A stretch of 64,000 nucleotides of DNA. It comes from Rahnella rivi. GTDB lineage: Bacteria; Pseudomonadota; Gammaproteobacteria; Enterobacterales; Enterobacteriaceae. Location: contig NZ_JAFMOX010000066.1 in assembly GCF_019049655.1 (NCBI RefSeq), positions 310,001 through 374,000 on the forward strand, written 5' to 3'. The notes beneath the pieces are model-generated. The model was not told where the DNA came from. It did no database searches and saw nothing but the letters and a program-made list of their open reading frames with translations. The translations under genes and the position numbers were made by a program. Positions 27,118-35,674 of the stretch are shown here, piece by piece. Each line of letters begins with the position of its first letter. The first letter of the stretch is position 1.

Positions 27118-27585
27118 TTAAAAACCCATCTCCGTCAGGCCCGGATGCGTATCCGGCCTGCGCCCCAGCGGCCAGTGGAATTTGCGTTCACTTTCCTGAA
27201 TCGGTAAATCATTGATACAGGCGTGACGTTCAAACATGTGTCCCTGCTCGTTGAACGCCCAGTTCTCATTCCCGAAACTGCGGAACCAGTTACCCGAATC
27301 ATCTTTCCATTCATACGCAAAACGCACCGCAATCCGCTCACCGTCAAACGCCCATAACTCTTTGATCAGCCGGTATTCCAGCTCTTTGGTCCATTTACGT
27401 TGTAAGAAAGCCACCACGGCATCCTGCCCGTTCACGAATTCGCTGCGATTTCGCCAGCGGGTATCCGCCGAGTAAACCTGACTGACCCGCAGCGGGTCAC
27501 GGCTGTTCCAGGCATCTTCTGCCAGACGGATTTTTTCGATTGCGCTTTCACGGCTGAAGGGGGGCAACGGCGGTTTAGTTAACAT
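27118..27585 (-). CDS. DUF1348 family NTF2-like protein
   Basis: Protein of 155 aa in the nuclear-transport-factor-2-like fold, DUF1348 type. Conserved blocks include AWNSRDPxRVxxxYxxDxxWRNR, RKWxxELEYRLIKELW, RFAYEWxDxxGNWFRSFGNENW and RHACINDLPIxExxRKFxWPxGxRP. The function is unknown. The ATG at 27585 has GAGGTGCTT upstream; the open frame to 27618 is not supported and would run into the operator. It is divergent from a TetR gene and surely its target. Confidence 0.85.
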   Translation of the reverse strand: MLTKPPLPPFSRESAIEKIRLAEDAWNSRDPLRVSQVYSADTRWRNRSEFVNGQDAVVAFLQRKWTKELEYRLIKELWAFDGERIAVRFAYEWKDDSGNWFRSFGNENWAFNEQGHMFERHACINDLPIQESERKFHWPLGRRPDTHPGLTEMGF

Positions 27586-27610
27586 AAGCACCTCATGAGG
27601 GAAAATGGAT

Positions 27611-27663
27611 GTAGACAACTCTGTCTACACAAAAGCCTAGCGCATGTAGACAGAGTTGTCTAC
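27611..27663. promoter_or_regulatory. Mirrored double TetR operator between DUF1348 and tetR genes
   Basis: GTAGACAACTCTGTCTAC at 27611-27628 and its exact reverse complement at 27646-27663. Each is itself a near-palindrome (GTAGACA...TGTCTAC). Centres are 35 bp apart. This arrangement suits a TetR repressor acting on both divergent promoters. Confidence 0.88.
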
Positions 27664-27695
27664 AATCGATGCATTCACTTCCGGAGGTTTTTTCA

Positions 27696-28286
27696 ATGTC
27701 TGTCGATCGTTCTGCCCTGCCCGCCCGTGACCGGATCTTACTGACCGCCCATGACTTGTTTTACCGCGAAGGGATCCGCGCCACGGGGATTGACCTCATC
27801 ATCAGGCAAGCAGGGGTGACCAAGGTGACGTTCTATCGTCATTTTGCCAGTAAGAATCTGCTGGTCAGCGCATTTCTCGATTACCGGCATGAACGCTGGA
27901 TGACGTGGTTTGAGGAAAAACTGGCTCAGGAAATGGGCGCATGTGCCGGCGATTTTCCGCTGGCGCTGACGGCAACGCTGGCCGAATGGTTTGAGTCTGA
28001 GGATTTTCGCGGTTGTGCGTTTATCAACAGCGCCCTGGAATTTTCGGAACCGCTGCCGCAGGTGCTCGACGTCGCGGCCAGCCATAAACAGCAGATGGCT
28101 GATGCCATCGCGGCCTGCCTTCCTGAAAGCGCGGAGCGTGCATTCAGCGCGCAGGCCATTGCGATGATAACCGACGGAGCCATTGTGACCGCTCAAATCA
28201 ACCGCAACATCCCGCAGGTGCTTTCCATGCTCAAAGCCACGCTGGTGGCTTTTACCGGGCAGCCCCCGGCGGTTCCGCACCCATAA
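27696..28286 (+). CDS. TetR-family repressor of the divergent DUF1348 gene
   Basis: Repressor of 196 aa. The N-terminal HTH reads ILLTAHDLFYREGIRATGID ... VTKVTFYRHFASKNLL, and the C-terminal ligand domain resembles AcrR/YjdC-like regulators (ECF-type CAFINSALEF). The ATG at 27696 is chosen for its GGAGGTTTTTTCA site; an upstream ATG at 27669 overlaps the operator. Ligand unknown. It is followed by a GC-rich terminator. Confidence 0.83.
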   Translation: MSVDRSALPARDRILLTAHDLFYREGIRATGIDLIIRQAGVTKVTFYRHFASKNLLVSAFLDYRHERWMTWFEEKLAQEMGACAGDFPLALTATLAEWFESEDFRGCAFINSALEFSEPLPQVLDVAASHKQQMADAIAACLPESAERAFSAQAIAMITDGAIVTAQINRNIPQVLSMLKATLVAFTGQPPAVPHP

Positions 28287-28290
28287 AAAA

Positions 28291-28316
28291 ACGCGGCCGG
28301 TAAGGGCCGCGCTTTT
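28291..28316 (+). terminator. Terminator after the TetR gene
   Basis: Stem CGCGGCC / GGCCGCG with a 6-nt loop, then CTTTTCT, five bases after the stop and preceded by an A-run. Confidence 0.82.
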
Positions 28317-28377
28317 CTCACGCTTTCACTGCTTTTCTATCATCCTGAGCGTCATTCTGTGTCTGAGAAAGGCACGC

Positions 28378-29505
28378 TTAGAACTGATACACCAGACCCA
28401 CCGCCGTCACGTCATCGGTATTGATACCGGCGTTATCGGTGAAGGTGCTGCTGTCGATCAGGTTAATTTTGTAATCAACGTAGGCCGACATATTTTTGTT
28501 GAAGTAGTAGCTCGCGCCCAGATCGACAAATTTCACCAGATCCTGATCCTGATAGTTGTTGCCCAGACGGTCTGTGCCTAAATCTTTACCGCGCGTTTGG
28601 TTATACGCCACGAACGGACGCAGACCAAAGTCGAACTGGTAGCTGGCGTAGGCTTCAAACGCCTGAGACTGGTTGGCATAACCGTAAGCTTCTGAATCGG
28701 TAGAACCGAAGCGGGAAGCGTTATAAGCCTGAGTGAACATCGCCGCCAGGTACACATTGTTGGCGTCATATTTCAGACCCCCGGTGTAACCTTCCGCTTT
28801 TTTACCTTCGCCCATAATGCCCGGTGCGGAATTCTGCTCGTCAGTACGGTCGGAGTTAAAGAAGGCACCCGCCACGCTGACGCCTGCGCCAATATCGTAG
28901 CTCAGAGACATGCCGTAACCGTCACCGTTCTGCGTCAGCACATCACGGGTACCCGGCTCACCGCCGCCGCTGTCGTTTTTACCCTGATATTGCAGGGCAA
29001 AGTGCAGGCCATCCACCATGCCGAAGAAGTTATCGTTACGGTAGGTCGCGACGCCGTTAGTACGCTGGAACAGGAACTGATCCGCGCCGTAGGTGGAACC
29101 ATCGAACTCAGGCTGCATGTCGGTCCAGGCGGCCACGTCATACAGCACGCCGTTGTTACGACCGTAATCAAATGACCCCATATCACCAAATTTCAGACCC
29201 GCAAACCCGTAACGGGTAAATGCGCGATCGCCATCGTCAGAGCTTTCTGCCTGATTAGCCTGAACCTGATATTCCCACTGACCGTAGCCGGTCAGCTGGT
29301 CGGTGATTTGCGTTTCGCCTTTGAAGCCTAAACGGATGTAGCTCTGATCGCCGTCAGAACCCGCGTTGTTGGAAAAATAGTGTAAACCGTCAACTAAACC
29401 GTAGAGGTCCAGTTTGTTGCCATCTTTATTGTAAACTTCTGCCGCACTGGCTGATCCTGCGACCAATAACGCAGGGATCATGAGCGAAAGAATACGGAGT
29501 TTCAT
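28378..29505 (-). CDS. ompC: OmpC-type general porin
   Basis: Trimeric 16-strand outer-membrane porin of 375 aa. The signal peptide is MKLRILSLMIPALLVAGSASA; the mature part starts AEVYNKDGNKLDLYGLVDG. The constriction-loop region around FGDMGSFDYGRNNGVLYDVA and the C-terminal Phe (VGLVYQF) are typical. GAGGATAAATATA precedes the ATG. micF lies divergently upstream, as for E. coli ompC, which favours ompC over ompF; the internal Gly/Asp-rich loops are species-specific. Confidence 0.87.
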   Translation of the reverse strand: MKLRILSLMIPALLVAGSASAAEVYNKDGNKLDLYGLVDGLHYFSNNAGSDGDQSYIRLGFKGETQITDQLTGYGQWEYQVQANQAESSDDGDRAFTRYGFAGLKFGDMGSFDYGRNNGVLYDVAAWTDMQPEFDGSTYGADQFLFQRTNGVATYRNDNFFGMVDGLHFALQYQGKNDSGGGEPGTRDVLTQNGDGYGMSLSYDIGAGVSVAGAFFNSDRTDEQNSAPGIMGEGKKAEGYTGGLKYDANNVYLAAMFTQAYNASRFGSTDSEAYGYANQSQAFEAYASYQFDFGLRPFVAYNQTRGKDLGTDRLGNNYQDQDLVKFVDLGASYYFNKNMSAYVDYKINLIDSSTFTDNAGINTDDVTAVGLVYQF

Positions 29506-29850
29506 TATATTTATCCTCGATAGGTGTCGAGCCGCGCCACTGAATGTAAAGTATCGTTTTTTCTTTTTTACTGAGGTAAAACTTTTTTAAGAATTGTTGG
29601 CCCGACATGGCAACCCCATTCTCTGGATATAACGATGAATAAGCCAGAAAGAAAATGATACGAAGTTAGTTAAGACATTTCTTATTTATTGATAGATGTA
29701 ACAGAATATTAAAAAAGAGTCAATTTACGTCTGTTTAATTTTGTTAAATTAAAGCACGCAAAGCTAAATTAGAATTTAATTCAATTAAATCATTGCATTA
29801 GTTCAAATAATTACCGCACTAAGTGATAAAGCAAACGCCAAACAATAATA
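29506..29850. promoter_or_regulatory. Shared regulatory region ompC / micF
   Basis: About 345 bp, strongly AT-rich (for instance 29690-29840), containing the 5' leader of the porin mRNA. By analogy with E. coli it should hold OmpR sites serving both transcripts. I could not place individual OmpR boxes with confidence. Confidence 0.6.
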
Positions 29851-29863
29851 TATACTTTTCCTC

Positions 29864-29947
29864 GCTATCATCATTATTTGTTATTGAATTACCCTCATTC
29901 CCCGTTTTGTGGAAACAACAGCCGACCCTTTGTGGTCGGTTTTTTTT
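29864..29947 (+). ncRNA. micF: MicF small regulatory RNA
   Basis: The 5' end GCTATCATCATTATTTG matches the conserved MicF start, which pairs with ompF mRNA. A -10 TATACT at 29851-29856 is seven bases before the predicted +1. The RNA, about 84 nt, ends in stem CCGACC / GGTCGG followed by eight or more T. It is divergent from the porin gene, as in E. coli. The middle differs from E. coli, as expected between genera. Confidence 0.9.
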
Positions 29948-30350
29948 GCTTCCAGATTAATGGTTGCGTGGCGTGATATTAAATGCGGGTGGTTATTACA
30001 CATATTGACATTCTTCCTCCATAATTAATTCACCCTTTCTCCTTATTTCACACAACCATTTAATTAATATCCGATATCTAAATACCGAAATAGACAGGGA
30101 ATAATGCCGGTTTATTCAGCGTTAAATTGTGCAGGGTTTGTTCGTCACTCAGGAGCGGATCCGTTACTATAGCCAGCATAATTTCCGCTGCGGGACGCGA
30201 CACCGCCTCCTGGCCACGGCAAGCATGAAGGGATCTACCTAAAGTCAGAGCAATCTCGCTGACCTGTGCGCATAACAACGTTAGACTGCGTTGCCACGTA
30301 ATACCTTCTTTATACGATAGTTCAGGCTCCTCAACCGTTCAGGGAAACTC
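29948..30350. other. Intergenic region micF / DUF4034 gene
   Basis: About 400 bp. A 66-codon minus-strand frame (30078-30278) has no recognisable family and no clear ribosome site, so it is not called. The rcsDB genes that follow micF in E. coli are absent. Otherwise I see only the presumed promoter of the next gene. Confidence 0.45.
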
Positions 30351-32339
30351 ATGCCGCACCAGGATCAGTCCGACACCCTATCCAAAGCCAGAATGCTGCT
30401 GGCAACCCGCCGTTTTCTGAAACTCGACGAGTGGCTGTTGTCACTGATGCGTGGATGGCAGAACCAGACTGAAGGGGATTCCGTGTATGGGCTGCTGATG
30501 CATCCCGCAACCTTATTTACCGGCAGCGAAACTCCGCCGCTTAACGCGCTGGAAATTCTCAGCGACTGGGCTCAGCAATGTCCGCAGAGTTACCACGCCC
30601 ACGTTTTGCTCGGCATGGTCTGGCATGAAAACGCCTGGCTGATTCGCCAGACAGCGCCCGGTGAGGAAGTGGAAGATCACCAGTGGCTCGGTGCTCAGCT
30701 GTGCTGTGATTACGCCGTGCTGGCTTTTTTACGTGCGACAGAATTGCATCAGCGCCCGACGCACGCCTTCCGCCATATGATGAATCTCAGTGGCGGATTC
30801 GGTGAACCCTACTGGCTAAAATCTCTGTTTGCCGGTGAAGTTCCGCTGCCCTTGCATGAGAAGTTTTCGATTCAGGGCAGTGAAATCTGGCAGGCCGGCG
30901 TCGCCCATATTCATGCGCTCGGATTCGAACCGGCGACACAGTGGCCGCAGACGTTACCCGTGGCGTTGCAGGACACCCGCAAACCGGATGAAGAACCGGT
31001 GGATCACTGGCTGCGCATGGCGATGTCCGTGCGTCATGCCGACGTCGGCACCATGGAGTCCTATCTGCTTTTCCATTCCGCCTTCTGGGGCGGCAGCGAT
31101 GAACAGCAGATGTTAATTATCGACAGCCCGCTGTGTGCGGAATTCAGCGAAGAAGAACGTAATCAGTTTCGCGCCAACGCCCTGTGCGATGCGCTCTCCG
31201 GGGATATCGCCGACCGCGATTCGCCCCGCGCCCTTGAGTTACAACAGCGTCTGGCCGGACTCCTGGCGCAGTCTCTTGATCCGGCCAAGCGTATCCGCCT
31301 GTTGGATCTGGCCGGAATTTGCGTGGCCTACTGGCAGGATGACGATCAGGCAGGTTTAGCCGTCTATCAGGAACTATTTGCCGTCAGCCCGCAGGCCATG
31401 CCGGGAGATTTCGCCACGATGTTTATTTCCCGTGCGGTGCTGGCGAACGGCCACGAAGAAGGCATGCCGGTGCTGACGGCGCTGCTGACCCGCGCCCTCA
31501 GCCAGGCGACTCACCCGACGCTGGTGGCCTTTGCCGCCGCCGCGCTCGGATACGGTTTATACGGCTTACCGGCAAAACCGGAACTGTGCGCAGGGCTGAT
31601 GGATCACGCCTGGTCGCTGATGCAGCAATCCGGCGACGATCGCTTCGCAAAAGATCTGGTGACGCTGGCACACGATATGGCGATCAATGACGATCTGGAT
31701 GCAGCGCATTTCCTGATGACCGAAATGGCGCGTCACGGCAGCGCCATCCACTGTTATGAGCTGTATTTTTTCTATCGCAACACCTGGCATCAGGACGTCC
31801 CCGCGCAGTATCACAACGACAGCAACGCCATGGATTGTGTGCTGAGCGCAGCACGTTCCGGCATGGTTCCGGCGATGTTCACCTGCGCAAACGCCCTGCG
31901 CGAAGGCCTCGGTGGTGAACCCGATTACGAGCAGGCAATGCAGTGGTATCAGCGTGCGATGGATGCGGGGCATTTATCTGCCGCCTACTGGCGCGCGAGT
32001 TGTGCCCTTGATAACGGTTCAGACGCACAAAAACGTCAGGCGGCCGAGCAGTGGTTGCCGGAGATTTTGCACAACGCAGACCATCCCGATCGCGCCGAAG
32101 CGGCCTATACCCTCGGCATGGCGTGGCTGACCGGCACCGGCGTTAAGAAAAATCGTTACATCGCCGGTAAATTTATGGAGTTTGTACTGGAGCTGAATCC
32201 TGAATCTGAAGCGGCTAAGCAGGTGCATGATGAGCTTAACGGCTCACTCAGATCGCGGATGAACCTGTGGCAGGATAAGCGGAAAGTTGAAGGTAATGAT
32301 CCGACACAGGGGTTCAGGGATCTGTTGAAAGAATCGTGA
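30351..32339 (+). CDS. DUF4034-type protein with C-terminal Sel1-like repeats
   Basis: Cytoplasmic 662-aa protein, no signal or membrane segment. The N-terminal half (KARMLLATRRFLKLDEWLLSLM, and AHVLLGMVWHENAWLIR) looks like DUF4034. The C-terminal third has Sel1-like motifs: PAMFTCANALREGLGGEPDY-EQAMQWYQRAMDAGHLSA, then AAYTLGMAWLTGTGVKKN. Tetratricopeptide-like folds suggest a scaffold. Function unknown. Its stop codon lies inside the first copy of a 137-bp direct repeat that opens element A. Confidence 0.6.
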   Translation: MPHQDQSDTLSKARMLLATRRFLKLDEWLLSLMRGWQNQTEGDSVYGLLMHPATLFTGSETPPLNALEILSDWAQQCPQSYHAHVLLGMVWHENAWLIRQTAPGEEVEDHQWLGAQLCCDYAVLAFLRATELHQRPTHAFRHMMNLSGGFGEPYWLKSLFAGEVPLPLHEKFSIQGSEIWQAGVAHIHALGFEPATQWPQTLPVALQDTRKPDEEPVDHWLRMAMSVRHADVGTMESYLLFHSAFWGGSDEQQMLIIDSPLCAEFSEEERNQFRANALCDALSGDIADRDSPRALELQQRLAGLLAQSLDPAKRIRLLDLAGICVAYWQDDDQAGLAVYQELFAVSPQAMPGDFATMFISRAVLANGHEEGMPVLTALLTRALSQATHPTLVAFAAAALGYGLYGLPAKPELCAGLMDHAWSLMQQSGDDRFAKDLVTLAHDMAINDDLDAAHFLMTEMARHGSAIHCYELYFFYRNTWHQDVPAQYHNDSNAMDCVLSAARSGMVPAMFTCANALREGLGGEPDYEQAMQWYQRAMDAGHLSAAYWRASCALDNGSDAQKRQAAEQWLPEILHNADHPDRAEAAYTLGMAWLTGTGVKKNRYIAGKFMEFVLELNPESEAAKQVHDELNGSLRSRMNLWQDKRKVEGNDPTQGFRDLLKES

Positions 32340-33070
32340 ACATTTCGGTTTCTCAATTGCAGTGCTCACCTGACTTTTCGCGCCGAAACCGAGCAGAGAG
32401 GAAAGTGCTTTTCCTCTCTGCACTCTCCTCGCTTTTTAAACACGCGGTGTCGCTCAAAATTGACTCAAAACCGTGAACGTTTCGGTTTCTCAATTGCAGT
32501 GCTCGCCTGGCTTTTCGCGCCGAAACCGAGCAGAGAGGAAAGTGCTTTTCCTCTCTGCACTCTCCTCGCTTTTTTTAAACACGCGCTGCCGCTGGGTCGA
32601 TGGACATGATCTGATACTCCCCAATGTGGCGCAAAATCTTGCCGCTGCGCGGTTCCCTCCCCGCGGGATTCGAGCCCTGCGTCTCGAACCCCCGGTCGGC
32701 CAGATTTTTGAGCGCGCCATCTAACTCTCAAAAAAAACCAATCTGAGAAGATGAGGTGACGACCTGAAAACTCCTGACTGCTTTTGATTTTCAAAGAATC
32801 AAAAAGGGTGAGGTTGCGACCTAAAAATCCCCAGCCGCGCTCAAAAATCACGCCGAAGGAGTGGTGGAAAACCGCGCGTGTTTTTGCGCGGGTTGGAACC
32901 CGACGGGAGGGGACTGCGCAGCAGCGGGATTTTGCGGCAATAGCGGAGGGTGCTGAAACATAGCCAGCGAGCGGCAGCGCGCAGTGAAAGAGCCTGGGGG
33001 TCTTGGGGGTGGCGGCGATAAGCCACCCCCAAGTCGGTGTGGGCCGACGCCCACGACCTTGACCTTGAAC
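32336..33070. repeat. Structured intergenic element A
   Basis: A 735-bp non-coding stretch with modular structure, related to element B at 48400-49190. The left end holds two direct copies (period 137 bp, starting 32336 and 32473) of a hairpin module: CGGTTTC/GAAACCG outer pair, then GCAGAGAGGAAA/TTTCCTCTCTGC (32393-32404 with 32410-32421). Inverted arms follow: CGCGCTGCCGC at 32582 pairs with GCGGCAGCGCG at 32971, and CAAAATC near 32631 pairs with GATTTTG near 32930. A hairpin lies at 32665-32692. Near the right end are TGGGGGTGGC/GCCACCCCCA and TGTGGGC/GCCCACG hairpins. The end is marked by ACCTTGACCTTGAA. No convincing ORF. Confidence 0.75.
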
Positions 33071-33074
33071 TTGA

Positions 33075-33611
33075 TTAAACCAACACCTTATACATCACAC
33101 TCGTGGATTCCAGAATTCCCGTAGTGGACATCGCGTAATGCGGAATTGTGCCGCTCAGCTCAAAACCGAGATCTTCATATAAGGTCTGCGCCGGGCTGCC
33201 GGTAACGGTATCGAGCACCAGCAGCGTTTTTCCTTCCACCCGCGCCAGCGCTTCTGCCCAGGCCATCAGCTGGCGGGCAATGCCCCGGCGACGTCCGTCG
33301 GGATGCACCATCAGTTTGACGATATCGCCCCGATGTGCGCCGTTGGCAGGCTGATCAACCACCAGCTGCACCGTCCCGACAATGATCCCGTCAAGCCGCG
33401 CCACCAGCAAACGCCGCTCCCCAAGCTCAAAAGCGGGTAACAGCTTTTGCCAAAACGCCTGCGCCTGCACAAACCCAAACGGCAGCACGAAACCGATACT
33501 CGCCCCCAGCGCGACGGATTGCATCAGCGTATCGGCTAACGCCTCCAGATCGGCCACCGTCAATGCACCGCCCTGCACTTCACTGATCACTACTTCACTG
33601 ACACTTTGCAT
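33075..33611 (-). CDS. GNAT-family N-acetyltransferase
   Basis: Acetyltransferase of 178 aa. The acetyl-CoA loop is in VKLMVHPDGRRRGIARQLM, preceded by the GTVQLVVDQ strand and followed by LLVLDTVTGSPAQTLYEDLGF. The target is unknown. It lies 27 bp downstream of an XRE-cupin regulator on the same strand, a recurrent pairing that suggests the two work together on one substrate class. It abuts the end of element A. Confidence 0.82.
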   Translation of the reverse strand: MQSVSEVVISEVQGGALTVADLEALADTLMQSVALGASIGFVLPFGFVQAQAFWQKLLPAFELGERRLLVARLDGIIVGTVQLVVDQPANGAHRGDIVKLMVHPDGRRRGIARQLMAWAEALARVEGKTLLVLDTVTGSPAQTLYEDLGFELSGTIPHYAMSTTGILESTSVMYKVLV

Positions 33612-33638
33612 AGAGTTAAGCCTTATTTCTGACAGAGT

Positions 33639-34208
33639 TTAAGGACGGGTGATAACGATGGCATAACGCGCATCGGCCGGGCCCGGAACATAAAAAGAGG
33701 AGGAGCCATGAAGATGAAAACGCAGACAGTCGCCCGGTTCGAGCCGGTAACTGCGCGTATCCAGTGTGAAATCAAGCAGCCCTTCCAGCATCCAGATGTG
33801 CTGCTCAAGACCCGCAACCGGCGGTGAATCGTAGACAATCGTGGCACCGGCTTTAAGATGCCCGGCAATCAGCTCGGCGCGAAATCCCGGCGCCGGTGCA
33901 GACACAGAACGGCGCTCAAAGCCGGTTTCGCGGTCATGCCAGACCGGTTGCTGTGCGGCGCGGATAAGTTCTGGCGGATTATCTTCCAGCGCCATCAGCA
34001 GCCGTGAGGTGGTCAGCCCGTAGGCCGCACTCAGTTTACCCAGCACAGACGCCGTCGGGCTGGTTTCTGACCGCTCCACCCTTGAAAGCGTTGCCCGGCT
34101 GATCCCCGTGCGCTGCGCCAGAGACTCCAGCGACCAGCCCTGTGCGATGCGTAATTCCGCCAGCCGTTCTGCCAGCCGCAGATCGTGACTTTCCTGCCCG
34201 TTCTCCAT
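33639..34208 (-). CDS. XRE-cupin transcriptional regulator
   Basis: A 189-aa regulator with an N-terminal XRE HTH (LAERLAELRIAQGWSLESLAQRTGISRATLSRVERSE in outline, residues 12-48) and a C-terminal cupin (residues about 110-185, with LEQHIWMLEG and LEPGDCLRFH). It probably controls its own operon with the GNAT gene in response to a small ligand. It is divergent from the MerR gene at 34386. Confidence 0.85.
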   Translation of the reverse strand: MENGQESHDLRLAERLAELRIAQGWSLESLAQRTGISRATLSRVERSETSPTASVLGKLSAAYGLTTSRLLMALEDNPPELIRAAQQPVWHDRETGFERRSVSAPAPGFRAELIAGHLKAGATIVYDSPPVAGLEQHIWMLEGLLDFTLDTRSYRLEPGDCLRFHLHGSSSFYVPGPADARYAIVITRP

Positions 34209-34303
34209 TTCATTACCCCGCCTGATTTCTCAATACAGGGAAATTATCTCTTATCAGGGAAACAGGCAAGTTAATATAATGTAATCCGTTAGTATTAGGT
34301 AAG

Positions 34304-34333
34304 TTGTACAAAAATAATAAAGTTGTACAACTT
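34304..34333. promoter_or_regulatory. Paired TTGTACAA operators upstream of the MerR-led operon
   Basis: Two TTGTACAA palindromes at 34304-34311 and 34323-34330, 19 bp apart; the second extends to a 14-bp perfect palindrome AAGTTGTACAACTT (34320-34333). TTGTAC at 34323 could also be a -35, with TAGAGT at 34347 as -10 at 18-bp spacing, the long-spacer geometry MerR proteins use. Likely the operon's own operator. Confidence 0.7.
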
Positions 34334-34385
34334 TGCGACGAGACGCTAGAGTTAACATTAGTTTTATGAATATTTGGGCCAACAC

Positions 34386-35222
34386 ATGTCACTTTACAGC
34401 ATCGGCGAGGTTGCTCGCATTTGTGGTATCAACCCGGTCACGCTTCGCGCATGGCAGCGCCGTTATGGCCTGCTCAAACCGCAGCGTACCGAAGGCGGCC
34501 ATCGGCTGTTTAATGATGAAGATCTCGACACCATCCGCACCATTTTAGGCTGGATTGAACGGGGTATCCCGGTCGGTCAGGTGAAATCCCTGCTGGAAGG
34601 CAAAGTTGAGGCGGTGTCAGGCGACTGGTCGGAATCCGAGCACCGTTTGCTGACGGCCCTGCAAAGAGGCCAGAGCCAGAAAGTGCGTCAGGTGATAACC
34701 GAACTCGGGCGCGAATATCCCGCTGCGGCGCTGGTGAACAATGTATTTCGCCCGCTACGCGCCCGGCTCAATCCCGGCGATCACCGCCTGCGCACCCTGC
34801 GCAGTCTGTTCGATGGCCTGGTGATCGAACATGCGGTGATGTGCATGAATGCCGCCCGTAAACGTCCTGGGGTGCGGGCTGCGCTGCTGGGCTGGGGCGC
34901 AATCGATACCACCGAATTGTGGCTCGAAGCCATCGTGCGGTGTGAAGAAGGGATGCAGGTGGAGGTTCTGCCCGGTCATCTCGAAGACCCGCATCTGGAA
35001 AACGTGCTGTGCGATGAAGTCTACCTGTGGGCGGAAGGAAAACTGACGCAAATTCAGCGTTTACGCATGGCGCAGTGGGTCGATCAGGGGCTGACGATTT
35101 ACCTGCTTGGCAGCGCATCGGTGCTGCTGGCGGCTGAGACAGGAAGTCACGAAGAGGCTGAAATCTGCGCAGTTGCCGATGATGAGACGGTTGTTCCGAT
35201 ACACAAATTAAAGGAAAAATAA
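34386..35222 (+). CDS. MerR-family regulator, MlrA/LitR-like
   Basis: A 278-aa regulator. The N-terminal MerR domain reads SIGEVARICGINPVTLRAWQ then RRYGLLKPQRTEGGHRLFND, almost the MlrA sequence. The C-terminal domain has the layout of B12-binding CarH/LitR proteins (AARKRPGVRAALLGWGAIDT), but I see no DxHxxG cobalamin motif, so it may bind another ligand or a protein. The ATG at 34386 gives the MlrA-like start; an ATG at 34374 is possible. It overlaps the next gene by one base and heads a nine-gene operon. Confidence 0.82.
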   Translation: MSLYSIGEVARICGINPVTLRAWQRRYGLLKPQRTEGGHRLFNDEDLDTIRTILGWIERGIPVGQVKSLLEGKVEAVSGDWSESEHRLLTALQRGQSQKVRQVITELGREYPAAALVNNVFRPLRARLNPGDHRLRTLRSLFDGLVIEHAVMCMNAARKRPGVRAALLGWGAIDTTELWLEAIVRCEEGMQVEVLPGHLEDPHLENVLCDEVYLWAEGKLTQIQRLRMAQWVDQGLTIYLLGSASVLLAAETGSHEEAEICAVADDETVVPIHKLKEK

Positions 35223-35674
35223 TGATTAAACATTTTCCTGAACCCCCTCTTTCAGCCGATGTCCTGACGCGACTGTGTGAATTCTACCGTCATCTGGACA
35301 TGAGCCTGCTGCCCCAGCTTTCGCGCATTTATCACCCGCACGTGGTGTTTATCGATCCGGTCTCCCATTACGACGGCGTAGATGCCCTTGAGCGATACTT
35401 CGCACAACTGCTCAAAAAAGTGAATTACTGCCGCTTTGATATTCAGCCTCCGCTGATTCAGGGCGAAGAGGCGTCGCTGTTCTGGCGCATGGAGTATTCC
35501 CACCCTTCACTGAAAAAAGGTCAGGCGATGTCTCTTAACGGTGCAAGCCATTTACGCCTTGCCGAAAACCGCATCATTTATCAGCGCGATTATTACGATC
35601 TCGGTGCCATGATTTACGAGCACGTCCCGATGCTCGGCGGTGCCGTTCGCGCCATCAAAGCCAGGTTGAAATAA
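35222..35674 (+). CDS. SnoaL/NTF2-like protein
   Basis: A 150-aa protein of the SnoaL-like NTF2 fold (FYRHLDMSLLPQLSRIYHPHVVFIDPVSHYDGVDALERYF). This is a small cone-shaped ligand-binding or cyclase-type fold. Its start overlaps the MerR stop and its stop overlaps the SDR start (TAATG), so it is tightly coupled in translation. It regularly accompanies the SDR, flavin oxidase, DUF1365 and CFA-like genes in other proteobacteria. Substrate unknown. Confidence 0.75.
   Translation: MIKHFPEPPLSADVLTRLCEFYRHLDMSLLPQLSRIYHPHVVFIDPVSHYDGVDALERYFAQLLKKVNYCRFDIQPPLIQGEEASLFWRMEYSHPSLKKGQAMSLNGASHLRLAENRIIYQRDYYDLGAMIYEHVPMLGGAVRAIKARLK

Noticed and set aside
30078..30278. 66-codon minus-strand frame between micF and the DUF4034 gene
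   Set aside because: No clear ribosome site, no recognisable family and no terminator; cannot be excluded but not supportable.
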